Assembly (NCBI GenBank): GCA_903813345.2
Contig: CAIIXF020000007.1
Location: 12,506,714 to 12,570,713, forward strand
DNA length: 64,000 bases
From: Owenia fusiformis
Lineage: Eukaryota; Annelida; Polychaeta; Sabellida; Oweniidae
Direction of reading: 5' to 3'
The notes under the pieces were generated by a model. The model made no database searches. It saw nothing but the letters and a program-made list of their open reading frames with translations, and was not told where the DNA came from. The translations under genes and the position numbers were made by a program. Within the stretch, counting starts at the first letter, position 1. Each line of letters starts with the position of its first letter. Below are positions 45,487-57,900 of the stretch, piece after piece.

Positions 45487-48400
45487 TCAGGGTACATCAA
45501 CTTCAATAAGTGTAAAGGATGAACCTTCGCTGACTGTAAAACTTTGGGTCTTTATTACGTTGCCATTTTCCTTCACTGTGAGATCATAGTCCCCATGGAA
45601 CGCATCAAATGTTATGATGTCGTCAGTGTCAACCACAGCGAATGTTTCATTGGTGATCCAATCCTGCTTGACAAGTCTATTCCAAGCTAAACCGGCTGCA
45701 TTTGGCTAGTGGAAAAATAAAGAATATATTGATCAATAACGCAGATGTGAGTAGGTAGTTACCAGATTCACCATCGGGTGGCTCGTTCGGGTCAGATAGC
45801 ATGGCTGGTATAGTAGAAAGTTCCCTTTATCTTAAATTACATATATTTGCGAGGTTCAATTTTCATATAACCCTTATTATACATATGTGTTTAATAGTTA
45901 CGCAAATTAAAATATGTCCAGTAAAAGAAAATGTTATCTGTCCAATACAAGAGAAGATAATTCACTTTTTGTGGTTCTGTAACATGGGGTCTATGGGGTA
46001 TCAACCCGAACAAGAAGTCACATTTTCAAAAAAAAAATTCAAAGTTGATAGATAATTTCCGAAAACATATTTCTACTTTTACATGCAGATTTCAAATATG
46101 AGATCACTTTGACTGAATTTTGAATATTTAATGACGTGAATCAAGGTTATTTCTACTCGCATATAGTCTATTGAAAGTTGTTAGCTTAGGACCTATGTTC
46201 AGGTCCAGTCAAGGTCAAGGTCATGTTGCTTGTGACACAATACTGTCCCACGTGACTAGCCTACTTGTTGAGACAAGTCAATGGTGTATATCCCCATGTT
46301 AAGTCAATGCACCCTTGCTGAAATCCTCATTTTCTCAGAAGAACTCAAATTGATCGAGTCTCAATAAACAGATTCCTGTGGGATAGTATTGCTAAAATCC
46401 GTTTTCAATAGTAAGAATATGGGTTGACATTGGGCTTCCCCTTTAGTCTTCGATTCAACCAGCAAAACCTTCTCTGTCTTAGCATGGGCGTATATTATCT
46501 TTACCTCTGTGTTTGTTTGCGCACATACAATGAGTTCCCTGTGATGTTGGACATTTGATCAGTTCATTTATTTTCTCATCTCATTACCTCACAATTTGGT
46601 CCATCAGCCAGAGAAGCATTTGGTTTCCAATGAGCCTGGTCCCAGAATCCCCACACAATAACGCCACGCACAGCAGGATGGCCATAGAATATTTTCAATG
46701 CATTTTCATACTGAGTTGCACGCTCGTTGACATCTGGTTGGTCTACATCGAGCTCCGTAATCCAGACCTCCCCTCCAGCCTCGGCCAAACTATCAAGGCG
46801 TCTCTGTCGAAAATGCAATAAGAAGACGGTGTACGTCAGCGTCCTTGAGGATCTAGATGACTAAAGAAAGTCATTCTGAGGATCTAAGATATAACTAACC
46901 TCATAGCAACTGACCACTCACCTGTAGTACACCTGGCGGAGGTAAATATCCACTATTAAAGTGCCCCTGAGCCCCAACATGTGCGTCTATTCCCTGCGCC
47001 CGCAAACGCCGGGCCTGATTGGCTAGGGCCTGAAAGTTAATTAATAGATCGAGCAGCTACAACATAAAAGAGATGCTATAGAATACTATATCTAGTAAGT
47101 TGATGATGGCATTAGTATTCATGTAGATTGTAACATACCACAGTGTATTGAGAGTATGTGACAGCGCCATAGTCATTGACAAACAGCTTAGAATTACTGT
47201 CAACATCACGTGTCTCTTGAAACATTTCAGTCAGGATGTTAGCGTTGCCCGTCTTTTCTTGGAAGAAGAAACCATGAAGATCTTCGTTGTTCACATCCCA
47301 GTGAACCAACCTAGTTGAACAGAGGCACTGATGAGAAGAAATTATGTTTAATATGCAATATGGGGAAATGATGGTATTTGATAGAATGATGAGAGGTGAT
47401 GATGTGAAGAGAAGTGATGATGCGATGCGATGTGATGGTGAAGTGAGAGGTGATGGCGCGATGTGATGATTAGAGGTGATGAGATGATGACCTGAAATGT
47501 GATATGTGATATAATCACAGGCTGGTATCGAAAAAGTGTGGTGGCAGGTGACGATGTGATGAGGGCGTAATGAGATGTGAAAGAATGGTGGCAGGTGACG
47601 ATGTGATGAAGCGTGGTGAGCCATGAGAGGTGATGAGGGATTATAGTGTTATTGGAGGTGACGAGGGATAATGGTGTTATGGGAGGTGATGTGGGATAAT
47701 AGTGCCATGAGAGGTGATGAGGGATAATAGTGTTATGGGAGGTGATGAGGGATAATGGTGTTATGGGAGATGATGAACGATAATAGTGTTATGGGAGGTG
47801 ATGAGGGATAATGGTGTTATGGGAGATGATGAACGATAATGGTGTTATGGGAGATGATGAACGATAATAGTGTTATGGGAGGTGATGAACGATAATAGTG
47901 TTATGGGAGGTGATGAGGGATAATGGTGTTATGGGAGGTGATGAGGGATAATGGTGTTATGGGAGATGATGAACGATAATGGTGTTATGGGAGGTGATGA
48001 ACGATAATAGTGTTATGGGAGGTGATGAGGGATAATGGTGTTATGGGAGATGATGAACGATAATGGTGTTATGGGAGATGATGAACGATAATAGTGTTAT
48101 GGGAGGTGATGAGGGATAATGGTGTTATGGGAGGTGATGAGGGATAATGGTGTTATGGGAGATGATGAACGATAATGGTGTTATGGGAGGTGATGAGGGA
48201 TAATAGTGTTAGGGGAGGTAATGAGGGATAATGGTGTTATGAGAGGTGAAGACAGGAATGATGTAATCTAGATGAAATGACAATTACATTTTACAAGACA
48301 TACACGGAAGACACCAAATAAAAAATGACTACAACAATACGTCAAGTAACAAGAAGACATTACCTTCCTCTAAATCTGTCGACAACGCCATTTATTCTTG

Positions 48401-51400
48401 TGGTGACTTCAGTTCTGACTTCAGGGCCTGTCATCGCCTGCAGCCACGATGGAACATTCACCAGCACACCCCATGAGACACAATGTCCCCTTACAGGAAT
48501 CCTATGGTGAAACATTCAGGAGTTAGTAAGCGATGAGGAGAAAACATTTATGTTTATGTTAATCTTTCCGTCGGGATAAATTCCGTTTCCGATAACTTAC
48601 GTTACCGTTCGTGTGTACACCTAATGACAATGGTTATATAAAATATGATGATTATTATGTAATGTACGGACGGTAGCACGGACAATAAATCTAAGCTAAT
48701 CATCACGCTATTGAAAGTTACAACATATCAAACCAAAGATAAAGTCTAAAAATCAGTGCATATGTTGCAAACCAGACGTGTATTGCAGAGTGACAGTTCA
48801 GTAAAATGGTTTACAATACAGATTTGTAATTGAAATACGATTATTAAAACACAAATCATTGTTGGGTTGATTTTCATATTTTCAGGGGTATTGTACCAGC
48901 TGACACAGTCGACTACTATGTTTGATTGGCCGCCTTGAGACTGATTCTAACTTTCACTTCCTGTCGATTACTCCTGTCTATCTATAACATGTATATTTAC
49001 TTACCCACGTTGGTTAAGAATATCTAAGGCAGCCTCTGGCCTTGCATAATTGATGTTACCCTAGAAAAAGAAAATAAATACATATTTTATGTACTAATTT
49101 TTTATTTTCAAAATTTAGTTGAAAATTGCTCGATACCATTACGTCCGATCGGTATACACATAATTGAATGTTCAACATTTTTTGGGCCCAATTTCTTTTT
49201 CTGGGGGGGGGTACGGAGGGGGTACTTCATATTAACTGTCAACACTGTTACGCTTACCATTGTCCATCCCATATTTATGGTGGGGATGTAATTCATATTT
49301 ACGGAGGGGGTACTTCATATTAACTGTCGACACTGTTACACTTACCATTGTACATCCCATATTTATGGTGGGGGTGTACTTCATATTAACTGTCAACACT
49401 GTTACGCTTACCATTGTCCATCCCATATTTATGGTGGGGATGTAATTCATATTTACGGAGGGGGTACTTCATATTAACTGTCAACACTGTTACGCTTACC
49501 ATTGTCCATCCCATATTTATGGTGAGGATGTAATTCATATTTACGGAGGGGGTACTTCATATTAACTGTCAACACTGTTACGCTTACCTTTGTCCATCCC
49601 ATATTTATGGTGAGGATGTAATTCATATTTACGGAGGGGGTACTTCATATTATCTGTCAACACTGTTACGCTTACCTTTGTCTATCCCATATTTATGGTG
49701 AGGATGTAATTCATATTTACGGAGGGGGTACTTCATATTAACTGTCAACACTGTTACGCTTACCATTGTCCATCCCATATTTATGGTGAGGATGTAATTC
49801 ATATTTACGGAGGGGGTACTTCATATTAACTGTCAACACTGTTACGCTTACCATTGTCCATCCCATATTTATGGTGGGGTGTACTTCATATTAACTGTCA
49901 ACACTGTTACGCTTACCATTGTCCATCCCATATTTATGGTGGAGGTGTACTTCATATTAACTGTCAACACTGTTACACTTACCATTGTACATCCCATATT
50001 TATGGTGGGGGTGTACTTCATATTAACTGTCAACACTGTTACGCTTACCTTTGTAAATTCCATCTGTCGCCACTTCATAGCATTCTCCATCGTAGCCCAT
50101 TCAAAGTTGCTGTAGTAAAAGTTCTGGTAGGCTTGGTTGGAGCCGTCCGTACTACTGATTCTGTCTGCCACAATAGCACTTCCAAACGCAAATGGCCGAC
50201 TCTTTTGAGTCACTTCAATCGTCAGATCGAATGGATTGATCGGCGGATCAACTAGAACGCTTTCAAACAATTTTGTAACAGTAAAATATATCTGAATGCC
50301 TACAGTTATATTTATGTTTGCTTCACGCGATACTTCTCTTCCATAATTCTTGTAAACGAATGTTTGAATTTTTATTTACCTCGTCAGGACAGGTCGAAAA
50401 TGACAGGAATAATTAAAATCAATTGGCGACAAGTTAAATTCACCAAACGAGATAGGCTCAAATACATCTCCGAAGGGGGACATCCGTTTCCCAAACTTAT
50501 TTGGAGAGGTATAAAAGAGAACAAGAGAAACACAATATGGTGGTACCTTAATCCTACAGTTCCTCTTCTATTGATGTTGATATCTTCGTCAATGTTAATG
50601 TCATGTTGTGGATCTTCAATGATTTCACGCATGGAGACACTATCAAGCTCAAAGTTTCTGCTGGCGTGAGATGATTGGAAATAAACCCTCGCTGATGTGA
50701 CCTCTAGGAAAATGATGAATTTAATGAGGCAATAATTCTTACCTTTTTATAATACCATTGATTAATTATAATTGATTGATTTACATGATTCATTTTTGAG
50801 CCTCGGCTTCAAGAAGGGCAAACAGTATTCGCTATTTCAATTTGCCACATTCAAACTTCTCTGACTGACTGACATGCATTTTACTTACCTGTATCTTCTA
50901 CACGTATGTCACCCCCAATCTGCTGCCAACCGAGTTCTTGTCTCAGCTGTACAAGGGAACCGAAGGCAGCGTAATACGTTGACCCTGTATTGAAGGAGTA
51001 TGTCATTATTTTAAAGAAACTGTGATGTGATGATTATTATGTATCATTTAAAATATTCTTGGGTGACCATTAGGCGTTGTCGTACCGTCTCCCCGTACAA
51101 TTGCCACCATCGCATCTGCTTGGTCCCATAGAGCTCCCTGTCTATCGTTGGTGTATCTAATCACTGCCCTTAAGTAGTAGTACCTGCCCCGTGTCACCTG
51201 CACATTCTGGGATATACCTGCCCAGTTGGCGCCCCTACAAGAATATAACAGTCGGCGACGTGGTGACCATATAATTGGAGTTATTTGGGGCTCAAATTAG
51301 AAAACCATTAAAATTTCTGAATTTACGGAACTACCTTACAAGTACATTTAATTACTTTTACCTGTTCGTCACACTTGCACTCCATTGGCCTTCGTATGGC

Positions 51401-51564
51401 TCGGCGTTGACTCTTGCAATCTGACAGTTTGTGGCATACCAGTCACCATTAAACTCAGATTCGAAACCTCCATTTACAATCACTTCTGGGCCGAGTGTGT
51501 AATACCCAGTTGTTGAATGGAACAAGTAGAAAAGAAACCAACGTATTGGAACAATCGCCTTCAT
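45487..51564 (-). CDS. GH10 glycoside hydrolase (xylanase-like), gene B
   Basis: Eleven exons (5' to 3'): 51564-51362, 51234-51086, 50984-50889, 50703-50547, 50259-50049, 49060-49005, 48501-48364, 47310-47139, 47029-46922, 46803-46588 and 45705-45487; 1,725 nt, 574 residues, all GT-AG with phases 2-1-1-2-0-2-2-0-0-0. Signal peptide MKAIVPIRWFLFYLFHSTTG, then a CBM4_9-like module (YTLGPEVIVNGGFES, CQIARVNAEPYEGQW, GRYYYLRAVIRYTND) and GH10 (about residues 200-500) with acid/base Glu346 in HWDVNNEDLHG and nucleophile Glu447 in WITELDV. A short beta-rich tail ends IEVDVP. Expected to be a secreted beta-1,4-xylanase or related glucanase. Closest to gene C: exons 9, 10 and 11 each differ by one residue. 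Introns 5 and 7 contain minisatellites. Start placed at the signal peptide; a possible upstream in-frame ATG at 51,630 lies in the promoter region. Confidence 0.95.
47630..48250 (+). repeat. 28-bp minisatellite in intron 7 of GH10 gene B
   Basis: About 22 copies of a unit like 'ggtgatgagggataatggtg' + 'ttatggga'. Two variants alternate: 'gaggtgatgagggataat' and 'gagatgatgaacgataat', in blocks that suggest expansion by larger units. The + strand is nearly free of C, so the transcribed (minus) RNA is C/A/U-rich. It is preceded by a degenerate zone (47,370-47,630) of 'gatgtgatga' text. The homologous intron of gene C carries a diverged relative. Confidence 0.85.
49224..50048 (-). repeat. Minisatellite that multiplies a 5' splice donor, intron 5 of GH10 gene B
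   Basis: About ten units of 88 bp (some 63-66 bp), directly next to exon 5. In the gene's sense each unit contains 'gggatggacaatg|gtaagcgtaacag', that is, an exon-end-like stretch joined to a GTAAGC (sometimes GTAAGT) donor, then 'tgttgacagttaatatgaagt'. The real junction at 50,049/50,048 has the same GTAAGCGTAACAG text. The first 40 nt of intron 5 in gene C ('gtaaggacattgacagtaaa' and on) are clearly related, so the array grew from the exon 5-intron 5 junction after the B/C split or was lost from C. Confidence 0.85.
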
Positions 51565-51607
51565 TTTGAACTGTTTATATGTATTTCTAAATTTAAAAAT
51601 GTTAAAA

Positions 51608-51646
51608 TTCAGGTTGTGGGAATTAGTCATATGTCAAGGTTATATA
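51608..51646 (-). promoter_or_regulatory. Promoter block and TATA box of GH10 gene B
   Basis: TATATAA (minus, 51,640-51,646) lies about 76 bp upstream of the ATG. It is followed by the block 'TTGACATATGAC' and 'AATTCCCACAACCTGAA', which recurs almost unchanged upstream of gene C (59,930-59,958). The conserved block suggests shared control of both copies, or just recent common origin. Confidence 0.45.
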
Positions 51647-51935
51647 ATTATTCTCAATCAATAACATTTGATAATTGCCTGAAACCACACAAAAAGGCTG
51701 GAGTAGCCTATCAACTGGTTTGTTGCATTTACACACACATTTTCGAAACCTCTGAAATAATATCTGCGATGGGGGTCTTTATGGAATTACGACATGGACA
51801 CTATAGGGTTGATTGGGGCGTGGTTTTCAACCTAACCTTACCGTAAAAACAACGTACTCTGGACAAATGTTGAAGATAAACCAATCCAAATTGCCAAAAT
51901 CAATCAACAGATATAGTTTTCAAACAAATCCTCCA

Positions 51936-51941
51936 TTTAAT
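51936..51941 (-). terminator. Poly(A) signal ATTAAA of GH10 gene C
   Basis: ATTAAA on the minus strand, 25 bp after the stop codon of gene C, placed as in gene B. Confidence 0.5.
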
Positions 51942-51965
51942 AATTTTTATTTTGAACATCAGAAA

Positions 51966-54900
51966 TCAGGGTACATCGACTTCAATAAGTGTGAAGGATG
52001 AACCTTCGCTGACTGTTAAACTTTGGGTCTTTATTACGTTGCCATTCTCCTTCACTGTGAGATCATAGTCCCCATGGAACGCATCAAATGTTATGATGTC
52101 GTCAGTGTCAACCACAGCGAATGTTTCATTGGTGATCCAATCCTGCTTGACAAGTCTATTCCAAGCTAAACCGGCTGCATTTGGCTAGTGGAAAAATAAA
52201 GGATATACTGGTACATTGACAGTTGGATTCCTCATTTTGCTTGTGAAAGTGAAACTTTTCGTTCTTCAGAATGATACAAATGAGCGTGGGTCATCGATTC
52301 GATCAGACAGATCTTCTCTAGCGTAGTTATCTCTCTGTTTGCTTGCACACTTTCAATGAGTCCCCTATGATGTTGGACATTTGATCAGTTCATTTATTTT
52401 CCCATCTCATTACCTCACAATTTGGTCCATCAGCCAGAGAAGCATTTGGTTTCCAATGAGCCTGGTCCCAGAATCCCCACACAATAACGCCACGCACAGC
52501 AGGGTGGCCATAGAATATTTTCAATGCATTTTCATACTGAGTTGCACGCTCGTTGACGTCCGGTTGGTCTACATCAAGCTCTGTAATCCAGACCTCCCCT
52601 CCAGCCTCAGCTAAAGTATCCAGGCGTCTCTGTTTTAATCGAAAATGCGATACGAATAAGAATATACAACAAAAATAGTCCATTTTTATGATTCTAAATT
52701 ACTTATTCCACTACATGTACTACAGCTTGTGCAATGTTTTTGTGGGATCAAACCATAAATATAAAATATAAGATCATTCTTTAATTGATATCATTTTATC
52801 ATCAAGTTGATATCAAAAAGCTAGTTTGTGACAGTGGATAGGACAATGACACCAGTGGCGTAGCCAGGATTTGGTGACCGGGGGTTCTATTTTTATGTTA
52901 TTCACAAATCCCCCCCCCCCCCCTTCATTAGGGTTCCTTAAAAAATGCAATTTGTACAATTACACTCCCTCCAAAAGTTTGGCAATCCTAATTAACCCAT
53001 TGGCTTATGTATTAAAGCACCTTTAAGTTTGAAATCTTATTTGTAAAGAAAAAACTATTTTGGAAGGGGAAATATAATTCATTTTAATACCTTCATTAAG
53101 TTAAGTAGACAATTGAATTTTATTTAACAAAAATGATGTCTTTATTTACGTTAAGCAAAGTCTGAAGGTAATAGGCTTTATCAAGAAACCTCTCCCATTG
53201 AAATAACAAAGGACGTAAAAATGATTTTCAAAAATGACCTTGTAGCTTTGTAACTTTAATGTTCACAAAGTAAAATAAACAGGCAACAGGCAAAAAAAGT
53301 CAAACAACTAGGACAAAATAAATCACCTCATGCAATGGCTTATGACTATTTTTCAGGAATTTTGTTGGAAGCCAGTTCGGATCAAATGCAAGGTAATTGA
53401 AATTGGCGCAAACACCCTATACTCCGAAAGATCGTTCTTCTACGATAACTTTTCACAACGTTTACACGAAGGCTTTTTAAACTATTCAGGATAGTTGTAT
53501 TGCTTAAATCTGGGGTAACAAAATTACAAGCAACATGTATAATTACCAATCCATTCCTTACAATATCAAATACAATATTTCCCAAAAGATTCACAAATAA
53601 TTCATTTCACAGCGTTTTGAATAAATTGGTGAAGTTATTATTGATTCAAAGTGCAAAAATGAGTGAAAAATGTTTAAATTCTCCCAAATAATAAGAATGA
53701 TAACCGTTTTTATAGAAAAATAATACATTTTTGTAAAAATCTTTAGTTTTCCTGGAATAAAGTATGCACTTTTGTGATTTTTAGAAAATAGACATGAAAA
53801 GGAACGACATGAGCCAGAAATATTCTAAAATTGAAACAATTTTTTGTTTAGACTGCTCTGATTCTCTCTTTAACATGAAAATGGAGAGCAAGTAAACTGG
53901 AACGATAAAAAATTGAATTCTATAGAATCTCTTAGATGAGTGGAGTGTATCTGGAAAAAATCATTTTTTGCAATGATTGATTTTTCTTTGGAAAAGTGAT
54001 GGGTAAATAAATACTAAACAAATGAAAGAATGAATAAATTGAACAATATACGATATACGCTTTTAAATAATTCATTTCACAGCGTTTTGAATTATTTAAC
54101 GCGGGGACTTGCCAGCCTCAGGGACGTCCCAAGAAATATTTTAAATTTTATTGAAATAAAACAAAACAAAGATGTACACATTTGAAAGAACATGTGTTTC
54201 ATCAATATTACGACTATTCCAGATATTTATTCGTCAATGTTCATCATCGGAGTATGGGACGTCTGAATTTTTCAATAACTTCGTATTGGACCAGAATTGG
54301 CTTAAAACAAAATTCCTACAAAGGACTGATTTAGCCATTGCCCAAGATGGGTTATTTTGTCCGAGAAGAAGCAACTTTTAAGTTAATTGTGCGAAATTAT
54401 TGTTATTTCTAAATGTAAAATCTCATGCTCTGGGGTCTTCCCAAAATTAAATCTCACCCCGTGCCTAAGGTTGCCAAACGTTTTGAGGGAAGTGTAACTT
54501 CACTTTGACATGTTTTTAGCGAAAATTAGGCTCTCGTGTTCACCATAACAAAATTATATCTATTCATTTACTGCTCATATATGTAGTTTTCAAATAGCAA
54601 AGTGATTTAATGTTTCTGGTTATATGCATATTTCGCAAAATGATATTTTTGGAAATCCTGACCGGGGGTTCGTTCGAACCCACCGAACCCCCGCTGGCTA
54701 CGGCTATGGACACTAATGTCAATGAGAAGCACAAATACACCGCCAACCCACATCCACATGGTATCCATACCTGTGGAATCCACATGGTTCGGGTTGGGGG
54801 TGTATGTCAGTGTTCATGATAATCTATATATACAAGATGACGGAATATATGAAAGATCTAAGTATACAATAGAATGAGAATCTCAAAGCGATTGTCCACT

Positions 54901-57900
54901 CACCTGTAGTACACCTGGCGGAGGTAAATATCCAGTGTTAAAGTGCCCCTGAGCCCCAACATGTGCGTCTATTCCCTGCGCCCTCAAACGCCGGGCTTGA
55001 TTGGCTAGGGCCTGAAATTAATAGGGCAGCTATACAATTTTGAATAATTGTTATTTCCAAGCGATATATTATATATTAAACTATGTATGAAGGAGAGACA
55101 ATGTTAGAGATAAGTTGATGATGTCATTAGTATTTGTATGTAGATAGGAACATACCACCGTGTGCTTAGATTCCCTGACAACGGCATATTCATTGACAAA
55201 CAGCTTAGCGTTACCGTCAACATCACGTGTCTCTTGAAATATTTCTGTCAGTATGTTAGAGTTACCCGTCTTTTCTTGGAAGAAGAAGCCGTGAAGATCT
55301 TCGTTATTGGTGTCCCAGTGAACCAATCTAGTGGAACAGAGTGCGTGATGATACGGTGATACGAGGTGATGGCGTAATAAGAGTTGGTGGAATGTTGAGA
55401 AGTAATGGTGTTATGAAATAATGAGAGTCGATTTAATGATTATGGGTGATGAAATAATGAGAGGTGATGATGTTATGAGAGGTGGTGATGCTACGAGAGG
55501 TGATGATGTTATGATAGGTGATGATATGAGAGGTGATGACATTATGAGAAGTGGTGATGTTATGAGTGGTGATGATATTATATGAGAGGTGATGGGGATG
55601 AGGTTATGAGAGGTGGTGAAGTTATGAGAGGTGGTGTTTTGAGAGGTGATGCGATTATGAGAGGTGGTGGTGCTATGAGAGCGGTTGATATGAGAAGTGA
55701 TGAGATTATGAGAGGTGGTGATGTTATGAGAGGTGATGAGGTTGTGAGAAGTGATGAAGTTATATTAGAGGTGATGAGATTATGAGAGATGGCGATGTTA
55801 TGAGAGGCGATGAGGTTATATGAGTTGTGATAGGATTAAGAGAGATGTTGATGTTATGAGAGGTGATGAGGTTATATGAGAGGTGATGAGGTTGGGTTTT
55901 GAGAGATGGTGATGTTATGAGAGGTGATGAAGTTATATGAGAGGTTGAGAGAGATGGTAATGTTATAAGGGGTGATGCTGTTATATGAGAGGTGATGAGT
56001 TTATGAGAGGTGGTAATGTTAAGAGAGGTGATGAGGTTATGAGAGATGGTTATGTAATGTTATGAGAGATGATGAGGTTATATGAGAGGGGAGAGAAGAT
56101 GAGGTTATGAAAGGTGCTGGGCTATGAGAGGTAGGGATGTTACGAGAGGTGATGTGGTTATATGAGAGGTGAGAAGGTTATGAGAGGTATGGATGTTATG
56201 TGATGATGAGAGGTGATGGAATCGTAACAGGTGATAATGTGATGCGATGCGATGATGTGATGTGATGAGGGGGTAATAAGCAGTGTTGAAAGAAAATGAG
56301 AGATTAAGACGATTATGAAAATAACATTTAATAAAACTAATAAAAACTGACTACAATAATACTTCTAACAAGAACACATACCTTCCTCTAAATCTATCGA
56401 CAACGCCATTTATTCTTGTGGTGACTTCAGTTCTGACTTCAGGGCCTGTCATCGTCTGTAGCCACGATGGAACATACTGAAGCACACCCCATGAGACGCA
56501 ATGACCCCTTACAGGAATTCTATGGAGTTGTGATAAAATTATATAAATACGAATCTTTCTGTCGGGATAAATTCAGTATCAGCTAAGCTGGCTGACAAAC
56601 ACAGTCGACTACTATTTTTGATTGGCTTCCTTGAAACATACCGATTCTAACCTTCACTTTCTGTCGATTACTCCTGTCTATCTACAACATGTTTATTTAC
56701 TTACCCACGTTGATTAAGAATATCTAAGGCAGCCTCTGGCCTTGCATAATTGATGTTACCCTAGAAAAACAAAATATATTGGTCAAACATTTTCTATCAC
56801 TTTAGTAAATTTGTCGATAATATTCATGTCCGACCATATTTGTAGCCTAAAATATCAATAATTCGATTTTGAATGTCAATCGTAGGCAACAATTTTACCG
56901 ATTTTGTTCTTTTCAACGAAAGGCAAGCAAACAAATTGGGCATGCCCGTCTCCTCTCATTTAATTGCCCTGCCTTAGGTTACTGACCTACCATTAACCAA
57001 CCTATCGTTTCTACGGGAATCTATCCTAATTTTTTACTGAATCTAACGTACAATTTCGAAATAAAAATGATTTGTTATCGTCATAGCCTACTGATTTCTG
57101 AACACGATGTAATGTTACATGCGTTCTCTTATCGGGATTAAAAGTGACAAACCATTTCAGTACACCATATTGAATGTAGTTTAAACACTAGTTGACGTTT
57201 CAACTGAGAAATCAAACATTATTTTACGACTTGAACACCGACAATGTTAAGTGTGTTTTTGTCATTGCGTTTCAAAATGGACTTAATGCAATACGTGCGT
57301 TTTCTCACTATAATCCAAAGTGACTAACCAGAATGAAATTGGACTTCTAACAACTGAGACATCATTTAAAATTATGACATTATACACCACGACGATATTA
57401 CGTTTTTCATCATTGATTTCAAATAGTAAAGGTACTATAGTCATTGGATTCCCAATTTTAGTTTTACTTTCTTCTAATAGTGCGTCTTTTCATCTTTATG
57501 TAAAAGACCGACTGCCGACCACAGACCACGTGTACCCAACTGTCGAGAGTGACTGGTCGGTGGTCGATGGTCGGTGGTCGGCGGTCGGTGTTTTTCCTAA
57601 ACCCATCTTTTGGAGCACCCGTGCTTTTACGCCACTAGATTCTGTTAAGCTATTTTTGGCAAATTCACCTAACGTTCCACCATAAACTAAATAACCCGCT
57701 GTCGAATGATTCCCAAATTAACTGAGGGGTGTCCTTCATATTTACTGTCAATGTCCTTACCTTCGTCCATTCCATCTGTCGCCACTTCATAGCATTCTCC
57801 ATCGTAGCCCATTCAAAGTTGTTGTAGTAGAAGTTCTGGTAGGCTTGGTTGGAGCCGTCCGTACTGCTGATTCTGTCTGCTACGATGGCACTTCCGAAGG

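Noticed and set aside
49869-50255. Long open frames on both strands across the intron 5 array of GH10 gene B
   Set aside because: They come from the repeat unit lacking stops in some frames. Only the part 50,049-50,259 (minus) is real exon.
55582-55785. Met-Arg-Gly-Asp repeat frame
   Set aside because: Translation of the intron 7 minisatellite on the strand opposite to GH10 gene C.
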